A stretch of 64,000 nt of DNA from Pseudomonas sp. B21-023 (GTDB taxonomy: Bacteria > Pseudomonadota > Gammaproteobacteria > Pseudomonadales > Pseudomonadaceae). Position 1 is the first letter of the stretch. Each line of letters opens with the position of its first letter. Under the pieces are notes generated by a model. That model made no database searches. It was not told the DNA's origin and saw only the letters and a program-made list of their open reading frames with translations. The position numbers were made by a program, and so were the translations under genes. This document shows positions 53,108-61,176 of the stretch, piece by piece. The stretch lies in contig NZ_CP087190.1 of assembly GCF_024749165.1 (NCBI RefSeq), forward strand, positions 5,057,501-5,121,500, written 5' to 3'.

Positions 53108-54456
53108 TGGCCCGTGAAGCCGGGCTGATCCGCCGCAGCGTGCTCTGGCTGCTGTTGCTCGGGCCGTTGTTTTTCCTCAGCTACGGCCTGGCCAACACCT
53201 ACACGGCCGGACGCGACGATATCGGCAGCCTGGTGTTCGCCTGGGAACGGCACATGCCGCTGTGGCCGTGGACGATCATCCCGTACTGGTCGATCGACCT
53301 GCTGTACGGGTTGTCGTTCCTGCTGCCGCGTACACGTCGCGAGATGGACCGACATGCCCTGGCATTGCTCACGGCACAGGTGATCTGCGTGGCCTGCTTC
53401 CTGCTCTGGCCGCTGCGCTTCACCTTCGAGCGCCCCGAGCTGTCGGGGTTGTTCGGCTGGCTGTTCGATGTGCTGATGGGCTTCGACAAGCCCTACAACC
53501 AGGCGCCTTCGCTGCATATCGCGCTGTTGGTGATCATCTGGACGATGTTTGCCCGCCATACACGGCATCCAGCCAGGCGCTGGCTGGTGCACGGCTGGAT
53601 GGGGCTGATCGGGCTGTCGGTCCTTAGCACCTGGCAGCATCACTTTATCGATGTACCGACCGGGGCGTTGGCCGGGTTCGTCTGCCTGTGGCTGTGGCCG
53701 CAACAAGGGCCGCTGCCCTGGCAGCAGGCGCGCCTGGCACGCGACCCCAAACGCTGGCGTCTGGCATTGCGTTATGGACTGGGCGCGCTGGTGCTGGCCG
53801 TGCTCGGGTTCAAGCTGGGACACACCGCCTTGTGGCTGCTCTGGCCTGGGTTTTCACTGCTGTTGGTAGCGTTGAACTATGCGCTGTTCGGGGCGCAAGG
53901 TTTCCAGAAAGGCAACGATGGCCGGCTGTCGGTCGCGGCGACGGCATTGCTGGCGCCTTACCTGATTGGGGCCTGGATCAATTCAAGACTGTGGACCTGG
54001 CGCCACCCGCAGGCGGATGAGGTGTGCGAGGGGGTGTACCTCGGGCGTGTGCCGGGCGCGGGTGACGCGGGGCGGTTCCCGGCGGTGATCGACCTCAGCG
54101 CAGAGCTGGCCTGCAGGGTCCTCCTCATCGCGGGGCAAGCCCGCTCCCACGAGCAGACGCCACAGGCTTCGCAGTCCTACCTGAATCTGCCGTCACTGGA
54201 CCTGGTCGCCCCTGACACGCAGACCTTGCAGCAAGCTGCCGAGGCTATCGAACACTTGCGCCGGCACGGCCCGGTACTGGTCTGCTGTGCGCTCGGCTAC
54301 TCGCGCAGCGCCAGCGCGGTCGCCGCCTGGCTGGTGGTCAGCGGCCGCTGCAAGGCAGTCTCGCATGCCGAAACACTGATCCGCCAGGCCCGCCCCGGCG
54401 TAGTCCTGCATCCCGCCCATCGCCAGTCCCTGCGGCCGCTGGAGACCCGGCCATGA
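53107..54456 (+). CDS. PAP2-type phosphatase fused to a dual-specificity phosphatase (YnbD-like)
   Basis: A 449-residue polytopic membrane protein. The first ~300 residues form a PAP2 (phosphatidic acid phosphatase) domain: DKPYNQAPSLH (motif 2, PSLH at 134-137) and TWQHHFIDVPTGALAG (motif 3 with His and Asp). The cytoplasmic C-terminal part is a dual-specificity phosphatase with the CX5R signature at C394-R400 (CALGYSRS). The likely role is dephosphorylation of a lipid phosphate such as phosphatidylglycerol phosphate. Start: ATG 53107 overlaps the previous stop (TGATG). Odd: bases 54126-54151 are a complete REP core, translated as LIAGQARSH between the two catalytic regions. Confidence 0.88.
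   Translation: MAREAGLIRRSVLWLLLLGPLFFLSYGLANTYTAGRDDIGSLVFAWERHMPLWPWTIIPYWSIDLLYGLSFLLPRTRREMDRHALALLTAQVICVACFLLWPLRFTFERPELSGLFGWLFDVLMGFDKPYNQAPSLHIALLVIIWTMFARHTRHPARRWLVHGWMGLIGLSVLSTWQHHFIDVPTGALAGFVCLWLWPQQGPLPWQQARLARDPKRWRLALRYGLGALVLAVLGFKLGHTALWLLWPGFSLLLVALNYALFGAQGFQKGNDGRLSVAATALLAPYLIGAWINSRLWTWRHPQADEVCEGVYLGRVPGAGDAGRFPAVIDLSAELACRVLLIAGQARSHEQTPQASQSYLNLPSLDLVAPDTQTLQQAAEAIEHLRRHGPVLVCCALGYSRSASAVAAWLVVSGRCKAVSHAETLIRQARPGVVLHPAHRQSLRPLETRP
54126..54151. repeat. REP core inside the coding sequence of the PAP2-DSP gene
   Basis: A 26-base stretch (from CATCGCGGGGC to GCTCCCACG) is identical to the REP core at 56983-57008. It is read in frame and adds about nine residues near residue 345. 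REP units are normally intergenic, so this is an inserted element tolerated in a linker before the phosphatase signature. Confidence 0.85.
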
Positions 54457-54872
54457 ACCTGTTCGTCGTTGCCAGCCTGCTCGCCCGTGGTCGCCAACTG
54501 GAGCGCTGGTCGGACGGCATCACCTTGCTGGCCCTGGCCTGCAGCCTGGCGCCCATGCTGGGCGTGCCGTTGCCAGCGCTGCCCCGGGTGTTCTGCGCAG
54601 CGCTGCTGGCGCTTGGCCTGGCACACAAGTACTGGGCCATACGCGTTGCCCTGGATGCCGAGCTGTTCGCCCGGCTCGCCACCCGCGACGACCTGCCCGC
54701 CGATACCCTGGCCCTGGACCGCGCCCTGTTCGAACTGCGCCTGAAACCGACCGTCGACGATCCACGCCGCTGGCCTGCACGCAGCGAGGCCGCCCTGGCC
54801 CTGCTGCGCCGTCAGGCCTTGTGCCTCGCCGTGCAGGTGCTGCTCGCCGTCACCCTCCCCTTCACCGGATAA
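54453..54872 (+). CDS. Unknown small membrane protein of the lipid cluster
   Basis: A 139-residue protein with two hydrophobic segments near residues 20-60 (GITLLALACSLAPMLGV, FCAALLALGLAH) and one at the C-terminus (ALCLAVQVLLAVTLPF). Between them is a charged region (ALDAELFARLATRDDLPADTLALDRAL) ending with basic residues. ATG 54453 overlaps the previous stop as ATGA and the next gene follows after seven bases, so it is surely part of the operon. I do not recognise the family; it may be a partner or chaperone of one of the lipid enzymes. Confidence 0.75.
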   Translation: MNLFVVASLLARGRQLERWSDGITLLALACSLAPMLGVPLPALPRVFCAALLALGLAHKYWAIRVALDAELFARLATRDDLPADTLALDRALFELRLKPTVDDPRRWPARSEAALALLRRQALCLAVQVLLAVTLPFTG

Positions 54873-54879
54873 CCCCCCG

Positions 54880-55500
54880 ATGCTCGCCAGCCTGACTGCC
54901 TTCGTCATCACCTCCGCCGCCCGCCTGATCACCGGTGCCCGCGCCCTGTGGCTGGGCTGCACGCCGCAACCGGTACAGCGCCTGTACTTCGCCAACCACA
55001 GCAGCCACGGCGACTTCGTGTTGCTCTGGGCCGCGCTGCCCGAGCCGCTACGCCGCCGCACCCGGCCAGTGGCCGGCGCCGACTACTGGTGCAAGCCTGG
55101 CATCCGCGATTTCCTGATCCGCAAGGTGTTCAACGGCGTGCTGATCGATCGCCAGCAGGCCAGCGAGGGCAACCCGCTGCAACCGGTGCTCGACGCCTTC
55201 GCCCAGGGTGACTCGCTGATCTTCTTCCCGGAGGGCACGCGCAACCTCACCGACGACCCGCTGCTGCCGTTCAAGAGCGGCCTGTTCCACCTGGCCTCGG
55301 CCAACCCGCAGGTGGAGCTGGTGCCGGTGTGGATCGCCAACCTCAACCGGGTCATGCCCAAAGGACGGGCCCTACCCCTGCCGCTGCTGTGCACCCTGAG
55401 TTTCGGCGAGCCGCTGCACCTGCAGCCGGACGAAGCCAAGCACGCCTTTCTCGAGCGGGCCCGCCAGGCCCTGCTGAACCTGGCCCCGAAGGAAGCCTGA
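54880..55500 (+). CDS. Lysophospholipid/glycerophosphate acyltransferase (PlsC-like)
   Basis: A 206-residue membrane-associated acyltransferase. The catalytic HX4D motif is intact (H40 to D45 in NHSSHGDF), as is the second conserved block FFPEGTR at about 115-121. The acyl-CoA or acyl-ACP donor and the lyso-lipid acceptor are unknown. It is shorter than the housekeeping PlsC (about 240 residues), which suggests a dedicated role. It lies seven bases after the unknown membrane gene and one base before the CdsA-like gene. Confidence 0.87.
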   Translation: MLASLTAFVITSAARLITGARALWLGCTPQPVQRLYFANHSSHGDFVLLWAALPEPLRRRTRPVAGADYWCKPGIRDFLIRKVFNGVLIDRQQASEGNPLQPVLDAFAQGDSLIFFPEGTRNLTDDPLLPFKSGLFHLASANPQVELVPVWIANLNRVMPKGRALPLPLLCTLSFGEPLHLQPDEAKHAFLERARQALLNLAPKEA

Positions 55501-55501
55501 G

Positions 55502-56434
55502 ATGGATCACAACACCCTGTCGCTGTTCGCCGGTATCGGCGCCCTGCTGCTGCTCGCCAGCCTCGTCGGCCGACTGCTCAAGTGGCGTGCCGGCCCCGCG
55601 CCACATGCGGTGATCGACAACCTCAACGCGCGCATCAATGCCTGGTGGGTGATGGTGTTGGTGATCGGCATCGCCTTCCTGTTCGGCAAGTACGGCGTCA
55701 TCGTGCTGTTCTACGGCGTCTCGTTCTACGCCCTGCGCGAGTTCATGACCCTCACCCCGACCCGGCGCAGCGACTACCCCGCCCTGGTGGCGGCGTTCTA
55801 CGTGGCGTTGCCGGTGCAGTACCTGCTGATCGCCATGGACTGGTACGGCCTGTTCAGCATCTTCATCCCGGTGTACCTGTTCCTGCTGCTGCCGATCCTC
55901 GCCAGTTTCGGCGGCGACACCACGCGCTTCCTCGAGCGCGCCTCGAAGGTGCAGTGGGGCCTGATGATCGCGGTGTACTGCGTGTCCTCGGTGCCGGCGC
56001 TGATGACCCTGGACATCCCCGGCTACGAAGACCGCAACCTGCTGCTGATCGCCTGGCTGATCCTGGTAGTGCAGATCAGCGACGTGCTGCAGTACGTCTG
56101 CGGCAAGCTGTTCGGCAAACGCAAGGTGGCGCCCAACCTGTCGCCGTCGAAGACCGTCGAAGGCCTGGCCGGCGGCGTGGCCTTGGCAACGCTGGTCGGC
56201 GCCCTGCTGTGCTGGATCACCCCGTTTACCTTCTGGCAGGCGGCGCTGATGGCGCTGACGGTCAACGCCATGGGCTTCTTCGGCGGGCTGGTGATGTCGG
56301 CGATCAAGCGCGACCGCGGGGTGAAGGACTGGGGCCACATGATCGAAGGCCACGGCGGCATGCTCGACCGCATGGACTCGGTGTGCTTCGCCGCGCCGGT
56401 GTTCTTCCACTTCGTGCGGTACTGGTGGGCGTGA
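55502..56434 (+). CDS. CdsA-like CDP-diacylglycerol synthase (YnbB-like)
   Basis: A 310-residue polytopic membrane protein with about eight helices that would make CDP-diacylglycerol from phosphatidic acid and CTP. The Prosite-type signature is complete: SAIKRDRGVKDWGHMIEG followed by HGGMLDRMD (about 266-292). It has PNLSPSKTVEG, also typical of CdsA. It is the last gene of the cluster and probably supplies activated lipid to the first gene's transferase. It is probably an accessory enzyme beside the essential cdsA expected elsewhere in the genome. Confidence 0.9.
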   Translation: MDHNTLSLFAGIGALLLLASLVGRLLKWRAGPAPHAVIDNLNARINAWWVMVLVIGIAFLFGKYGVIVLFYGVSFYALREFMTLTPTRRSDYPALVAAFYVALPVQYLLIAMDWYGLFSIFIPVYLFLLLPILASFGGDTTRFLERASKVQWGLMIAVYCVSSVPALMTLDIPGYEDRNLLLIAWLILVVQISDVLQYVCGKLFGKRKVAPNLSPSKTVEGLAGGVALATLVGALLCWITPFTFWQAALMALTVNAMGFFGGLVMSAIKRDRGVKDWGHMIEGHGGMLDRMDSVCFAAPVFFHFVRYWWA

Positions 56435-56564
56435 GGCCTGGCCGATCGGCAGGCTTGGGTTGAGATAGCGCGCTCTGACAGCTGGACGTCGAGCCCAGGC
56501 AACTGCCCGTACGTCGATGGCCCTATGGTGACGCGTCATCTCACCTGCTATCTGGAGCCACGCC

Positions 56565-56909
56565 ATGTCCGATTTCATCACCGTCCTGCGCGAAACCTGT
56601 CCGACCCCGGTGGTCGACGCGACCAAGTGGAAGCGCATCGGCGGCGACCCGCACACCGTCAACCTCAATGCCTACCTGTCCGCCGACGGCAGCAAGATCA
56701 TGGGCACCTGGATCTGCACGCCGGGCAAATTCGAGGTCAACTACGAAAAGTGGGAGTACTGCCATTTCCTCGATGGCTACTGCATCGTCACCCCGGAAGG
56801 CGAGGAGCCGAAGCATCTGAAGGCGGGGGATGTGTTCGTGATCGAGCCGGGGATGAAAGGGACCTGGGAAGTGGTGGAGACGGTGCGCAAGTATTTCGTG
56901 TTTGCCTGA
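56565..56909 (+). CDS. Small cupin protein (DUF861/EutQ-like)
   Basis: A 114-residue single-domain cupin. The typical DUF861 pattern is seen: GGDPHTVNLNAYLSADGSKIMGTWICTPGKFEV followed by YEKWEYCHFLDGYCIVTPEG and GDVFVIEPGMKGTWEV. Relatives include the cupin part of (S)-ureidoglycine aminohydrolase, but here it is a stand-alone protein of unknown function. Start: ATG 56565 with GGAG seven bases upstream. Flanked by the lipid cluster and a REP pair, apparently monocistronic. Confidence 0.83.
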   Translation: MSDFITVLRETCPTPVVDATKWKRIGGDPHTVNLNAYLSADGSKIMGTWICTPGKFEVNYEKWEYCHFLDGYCIVTPEGEEPKHLKAGDVFVIEPGMKGTWEVVETVRKYFVFA

Positions 56910-56915
56910 AGCGGT

Positions 56916-57010
56916 AATCGTCGGAGCGGGCTTGCCCCGCGATGACGTCAGGCGGGACAACGCCGTCGCCTGATTTGAAGTCATCGCGGGGCAAGCCCGC
57001 TCCCACGATT
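56916..57010. repeat. Inverted REP pair after the cupin gene
   Basis: The arms at 56916-56945 (AATCGTCGGAGCGGGCTTGC...) and 56980-57010 (TCATCGCGGGGCAAGCCCGC...) are complementary apart from a few bases, with a 34-base spacer. The second arm contains the 26-base core that recurs in the PAP2-DSP gene. Confidence 0.8.
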
Positions 57011-57120
57011 CAAACGCCCGTTCTGCCGGGCAAAAAAAACGCGGAGCGCATGCCCCTCCCCCAAGGTGCGCAGTTACAAGGGGGAAGACCATACGGTCCG
57101 CGATCAAGTCCACTCGCGGG

Positions 57121-58011
57121 TCAATCCTTCTTGCGGTACCCCTCGACGATCGCCGAGAAATCCTTGCCACCCTCGCCGCGCAGGCTCATGGCCTGGTACA
57201 GCTGCTGGGCCACGGCACCCAGGATCACCGGCTGGTGCGCCTGGCGCGCGGCCTCGGTGGCCAGCCCCAGGTCCTTGAGCATCAGCTCGGCGCCGAAGCC
57301 GCCGGTGTAGCCCCGTGAAGCCGGGGCAGTCTCGATGATGCCGGGCCACGGGTTGTAGGTGTCCGAACTCCAGCAACGTCCGGTCGAGCTGTTGATGATC
57401 CCGGCCAGCACCTTGGTGTCGATGCCCAGCGCATTGCCCAGGGCCATGGCCTCGGACACGCCGATCATCGAGATACCCAGCAGCAGGTTGTTGCAGATCT
57501 TGGCGATCTGCCCGGTGCCGACTTCGCCGCAATGCACGATATTGCGGCCCATCTGCTCCAGCACCGGCTTGAGCGTGGCGAACAGCTCGGCGCTGGCGCC
57601 GACCATGAAGGTCAGGGTGCCGGCGGCCGCGCCACCGGTGCCGCCGGAGACCGGCGCATCACCCATGTCGATGCCCTTGGCCGCCGCGGCCTTGGAGACC
57701 TCACGGGCGGTCTGCGGGTCGATGGTGCTGCAATCCACGGTCGGGGTGCCGGGGCGAATGCCGGCCAGCACGCCGGTTTCTTCGTCCAGGTACACGCCAC
57801 GCACATGAGCGGCGGCCGGCAGCATGGTGATCACCAGCTCGCTGTTGGCGGCGGCGTCCTTGGGCGAGGTGCTGACCTGCCCGCCCAGCTCGGCGAGTTC
57901 GGCCAGCACGGTCTTGTTGAGGTCGAACAGGTTGAGCTGGTGCCCGGCCTTGATCAGGTTGCGGGCCATGGGCGCGCCCATGTTGCCCAGGCCAATGAAT
58001 GCGATACGCAT
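57121..58011 (-). CDS. mmsB: 3-hydroxyisobutyrate dehydrogenase
   Basis: A 296-residue NAD-dependent enzyme of valine degradation that makes methylmalonate semialdehyde from 3-hydroxyisobutyrate. The Rossmann motif GLGNMGAPMA is at 7-16, the substrate-binding VSGGTGGAAAG at 121-131 and the catalytic Lys171 in GTGQIAKICNNLLLG. It starts ten bases after the mmsA stop; the two form an operon. Confidence 0.96.
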   Translation of the reverse strand: MRIAFIGLGNMGAPMARNLIKAGHQLNLFDLNKTVLAELAELGGQVSTSPKDAAANSELVITMLPAAAHVRGVYLDEETGVLAGIRPGTPTVDCSTIDPQTAREVSKAAAAKGIDMGDAPVSGGTGGAAAGTLTFMVGASAELFATLKPVLEQMGRNIVHCGEVGTGQIAKICNNLLLGISMIGVSEAMALGNALGIDTKVLAGIINSSTGRCWSSDTYNPWPGIIETAPASRGYTGGFGAELMLKDLGLATEAARQAHQPVILGAVAQQLYQAMSLRGEGGKDFSAIVEGYRKKD

Positions 58012-58021
58012 GACGAGCTCC

Positions 58022-59548
58022 TTAGCGCAGGCTGATGGTGGTGTTCACACCGTCATTGACGCTGTCATCGTCGAACCAGCGGGCGGTGACGGTCTTGGTC
58101 TGAGTGTAGAACTGCACCACCTGCTTGCCGTACGGGCCGAGGTCACCGAGCTTGGAACCGCGGGAACCTGTGAAGCTGAAGAACGGCACCGGTACCGGGA
58201 TCGGGATGTTGATGCCGACCTGGCCGATGTCGATCTCGCTCTGGAACTTGCGCGCCGCCGCGCCGCTCTGGGTGAACAGACCGGTGCCGTTGCCGAACGG
58301 GTTGGCGTTGACCAGGGCGATGGCCTCGTCGAGGGTGTCGACCTCCAGGGTCACCAGCACCGGGCCGAAGATTTCCTGGGTGTAGACCTGCATGTCGGTC
58401 TTCACCCCGGAGAACAGGGTCGGGCCGACGAAGTTGCCTTGCTCGTAGCCCGGCACCTTGACGTCACGACCGTCGAGCTCGAGCTTGGCGCCTTCCTTGA
58501 TGCCGCTCTCGATCAGGCCCAGCACGCGCTCCTTGGCGCGCTTGGAGACCACCGGGCCGACATCGGTGCCCGGCTCGTTGCCGGCGTTGACCTTGAGCTT
58601 GCTGGCCGCGTCCTTGATATCCGGCAGCCATTCGCGGGCCTTGCCCACCAGCACCGCCACCGAGGTGGCCATGCAGCGCTGGCCGGCCGCGCCGAAGGCG
58701 GCGCCGACCAGGGCGTTGATGGTCTGGGTGCGGTTGGCGTCGGGCAGCACCACGGCGTGGTTCTTGGCGCCCATCATCGACTGCACGCGCTTGCCGTGCT
58801 GGCTGCCCAGGTTATAGACGTGGGTGCCGACCTCGGTGGAACCTACGAACGAGATCGCCTTGATGTCCGGGTGGGTGCAGATGCCATCGACCACTTGCTT
58901 GCCGCCATGCACCACGTTGAGCACACCGGCGGGGATGCCAGCCTCCAGCGCCAGCTCGACCAGCATCATGGTCGACAGCGGGTCCTGCTCGGATGGCTTG
59001 AGCACGAAGGTGTTGCCGCAGACGATGGCCATCGGGAACATCCACAGCGGGATCATCGCCGGGAAGTTGAACGGGGTGATGCCGGCGCACACGCCGATCG
59101 GCTGGCGCAGGGTATAGGTGTCGACGCCGCCGGCGACGTTTTCGGCGAACTCACCCATCTGCAGGGTGCCGATGGAGGCGGCGTGCTCGACCACTTCCAG
59201 GCCGCGGAAGATATCGCCCTCGGCGTCGGCGATGGTCTTGCCCTGTTCGGCGCTGAGGGTCACGGCGATGCGCTTGCTGTGTTCGCGGATCAGCGCCTGC
59301 AGCTTGAGCATGATGCGCATGCGCGCGCCGATGGGAGTGTCGCGCCAGGTCTTGAAGGCACGCTCGGCAGCGGCTACCGCGGCGTTCACTTCCTCGACGG
59401 TGGCGAACGGCACCCGCGCCAGCACTTGCTGGGTCGCCGGGTTGACGATGTCACGCCATTCGGTGGTCTTCGACTCGACCCATTGGCCGTCGATCAGCAG
59501 CTTGACCTGCTCGACCTTGGTCTGGTCGGGCGTCTGGGGTGCGTTCAT
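58022..59548 (-). CDS. mmsA: CoA-acylating methylmalonate-semialdehyde dehydrogenase
   Basis: A 508-residue aldehyde dehydrogenase that turns methylmalonate or malonate semialdehyde into propionyl-CoA or acetyl-CoA in valine, inositol and beta-alanine breakdown. It has PFNFPAMIPLWMFP with the oxyanion Asn161, the catalytic Cys292 in GQRCMATSVAV, and it lacks the general base Glu of ordinary aldehyde dehydrogenases, as expected for CoA-dependent members. Start: ATG 59548 with AAGGAG upstream. First gene of mmsA-mmsB, divergent from the LysR gene. Confidence 0.96.
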   Translation of the reverse strand: MNAPQTPDQTKVEQVKLLIDGQWVESKTTEWRDIVNPATQQVLARVPFATVEEVNAAVAAAERAFKTWRDTPIGARMRIMLKLQALIREHSKRIAVTLSAEQGKTIADAEGDIFRGLEVVEHAASIGTLQMGEFAENVAGGVDTYTLRQPIGVCAGITPFNFPAMIPLWMFPMAIVCGNTFVLKPSEQDPLSTMMLVELALEAGIPAGVLNVVHGGKQVVDGICTHPDIKAISFVGSTEVGTHVYNLGSQHGKRVQSMMGAKNHAVVLPDANRTQTINALVGAAFGAAGQRCMATSVAVLVGKAREWLPDIKDAASKLKVNAGNEPGTDVGPVVSKRAKERVLGLIESGIKEGAKLELDGRDVKVPGYEQGNFVGPTLFSGVKTDMQVYTQEIFGPVLVTLEVDTLDEAIALVNANPFGNGTGLFTQSGAAARKFQSEIDIGQVGINIPIPVPVPFFSFTGSRGSKLGDLGPYGKQVVQFYTQTKTVTARWFDDDSVNDGVNTTISLR

Positions 59549-59681
59549 CTGCGCTCTCCTTGGAATTATTGTCGGAACGAGGACGCCTACGCCGGAGCGA
59601 ACACGGGGTGGCGCTTAGGGGCTGAGTTCGAGTATAGATGTGCAAACATCCAACAAGAATGCACAAAAAAACCGGATCATC

Positions 59682-60632
59682 ATGCAAAAAGACCTCACCT
59701 CCCTGAGCGCGCTGAACTGGGACGACCTCAAGTTCTTTCTTGAGGTAGCGCGCACCCGCAAGGCCAGCAGTGCGGCCAAGCGCCTGGCCGTGGACTACAC
59801 CACGGTGTCGCGGCGCATCGGTTCACTGGAAGGGGCGCTGGGCACTTTGCTGTTCGAAAAATCGCGGACCAACGGCTTCGTCCTCACCGCCGAAGGCCAG
59901 CGCCTACTGGGCTATGCCGAGTCGATCGAGAGCACCCTGCACATGGCTTGCGAGCAAGTCTCGGGCTCGGGCGTGGCATTGTCGGGGCATGTACGCATGG
60001 GCTGCACCGAAGGCTTCGGCAGCTTCTTCGTCACCCCGCAGTTGAGCCACTTCGTCGATGCCTGGCCGGCGATCTCGGTGGACATCCTGCCGTTGCCGCA
60101 CTTCATCAGCCTGTCCAAGCGCGAAGCCGATATCGTCATCGCCCTGGAGCGCCCGGAACACGGCCCCTATGTGTGCTGCAAGCTGTGCGATTACCGCCTG
60201 CGCCTGTATGCCACCCAGGACTACCTGGATCGCCACGAGCCGATTCGCGAGATCGCCGACCTGGGGCGCCACCCGTTCATCAGCTACGTGGACGACCTGG
60301 CCTTCAGCTCGGAGTTGCTGTACCTGGCCAACTTGATCCCCAACGCCAACGCGCACCTGCGCAGCACCAGCGTGATCGCCCAGTACACAGCAGCGTTGCA
60401 GGGGCGTGGGCTGGCGATCCTGCCGTGCTTCCTGGCGGCGCAGGATCCACGCCTGGTGACGGTGCTGCCGGAGCAGATCGAGGTGACGCGGCAGTTCTGG
60501 ATGTACTGCCGGGAGGACCTGCGCAAGTTGAAGCGGATCACCCTGCTGTGGGATTACATCCGTGAGGTGACCGAGGCCAATGCGCCGTTGTTGATGGGGG
60601 AGACGCGGGAGATGAAGTTCGCTCGGGATTGA
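59682..60632 (+). CDS. LysR-family regulator, probably of mmsAB
   Basis: A 316-residue regulator. The HTH (DLKFFLEVARTRKASSAAKRLAVDYTTVSRRIGSLEGALG) is followed by an effector domain (GHVRMGCTEGFGSFFVTPQLSHFV). It is divergent from mmsA with 133 bases between, so control of mmsAB by valine-pathway intermediates is likely but inferred. In P. aeruginosa the mms regulator MmsR is of the AraC family. Start: ATG 59682, downstream of a TATAGAT -10-like sequence near 59632; an ATG fourteen codons earlier would be near that promoter. Confidence 0.87.
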   Translation: MQKDLTSLSALNWDDLKFFLEVARTRKASSAAKRLAVDYTTVSRRIGSLEGALGTLLFEKSRTNGFVLTAEGQRLLGYAESIESTLHMACEQVSGSGVALSGHVRMGCTEGFGSFFVTPQLSHFVDAWPAISVDILPLPHFISLSKREADIVIALERPEHGPYVCCKLCDYRLRLYATQDYLDRHEPIREIADLGRHPFISYVDDLAFSSELLYLANLIPNANAHLRSTSVIAQYTAALQGRGLAILPCFLAAQDPRLVTVLPEQIEVTRQFWMYCREDLRKLKRITLLWDYIREVTEANAPLLMGETREMKFARD

Positions 60633-60642
60633 GGGTAGGCAT

Positions 60643-60666
60643 CATCGCGGGGCTTGCCCCGCGATG
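60643..60666. terminator. REP-core palindrome between LysR gene and yfiB
   Basis: CATCGCGGGGC and its exact complement lie side by side with a two-base centre (60643-60666), between convergent genes. It may act as a bidirectional terminator or is a minimal REP hairpin. Confidence 0.65.
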
Positions 60667-60672
60667 TCGGTA

Positions 60673-61173
60673 TCACTCCGACCCCACCACGATCGACACA
60701 CGGCGATTCTCCATGCGCCCTGCGGCGGTACGGTTGTCCGCCACCGGCTGGCTGCTGCCCATACCGCGGGTCTGGATGTTCTGCGGCTGCATGCCGATGC
60801 CGGCCAAGGCCTTGGCCACGCTCTGCGCGCGGCGCTCGGACAACTGCTGGTTGTAGGCGGCCTTGCCCGAGGCGTCGGCGTGGCCGTCGATGCGCACGCG
60901 CTGGATATCCACCGACAGCAACGCCTTGCCGATGCGCTCGACGATCGACTCGCTCTGGCTGTTGAGGCTGTCCAGGTCGCTGCCGAACAGCACCTTGCCG
61001 GACAGGTCGAACGCCCAGCCGTCATCGGTCGGGGCGAAGCCCTCGCGCTTGAGCACGGCGACCTGCTCGGGTGTCAGCCCCTTGGGCGGCACGCTCTGGC
61101 AGCCGGCCAGGGCCAACAGCGCCAGCAGCAGGGTGAGCAACGGGAAACGCAGTAGGGAAAAACGCTTGGTCAC
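60673..61173 (-). CDS. yfiB: YfiB outer-membrane OmpA-like lipoprotein
   Basis: A 166-residue lipoprotein. The lipobox ALAGC puts the lipidated Cys at residue 25. The C-terminal OmpA-like peptidoglycan-binding domain has VRIDGHADASGKAAYNQQLSERRAQSV. It activates YfiN by sequestering the periplasmic inhibitor YfiR when the envelope is stressed. It starts three bases after the yfiN stop region and is the last gene of yfiR-yfiN-yfiB. Confidence 0.93.
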   Translation of the reverse strand: MTKRFSLLRFPLLTLLLALLALAGCQSVPPKGLTPEQVAVLKREGFAPTDDGWAFDLSGKVLFGSDLDSLNSQSESIVERIGKALLSVDIQRVRIDGHADASGKAAYNQQLSERRAQSVAKALAGIGMQPQNIQTRGMGSSQPVADNRTAAGRMENRRVSIVVGSE

Positions 61174-61176
61174 GGT

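Noticed and set aside
37103..57010. Repeated GCGGGGCAAGCCCGC units taken as a possible CRISPR array
   Set aside because: The copies are far apart, mostly paired as inverted repeats and lack regular spacers; they are REP elements, and no cas gene is present.
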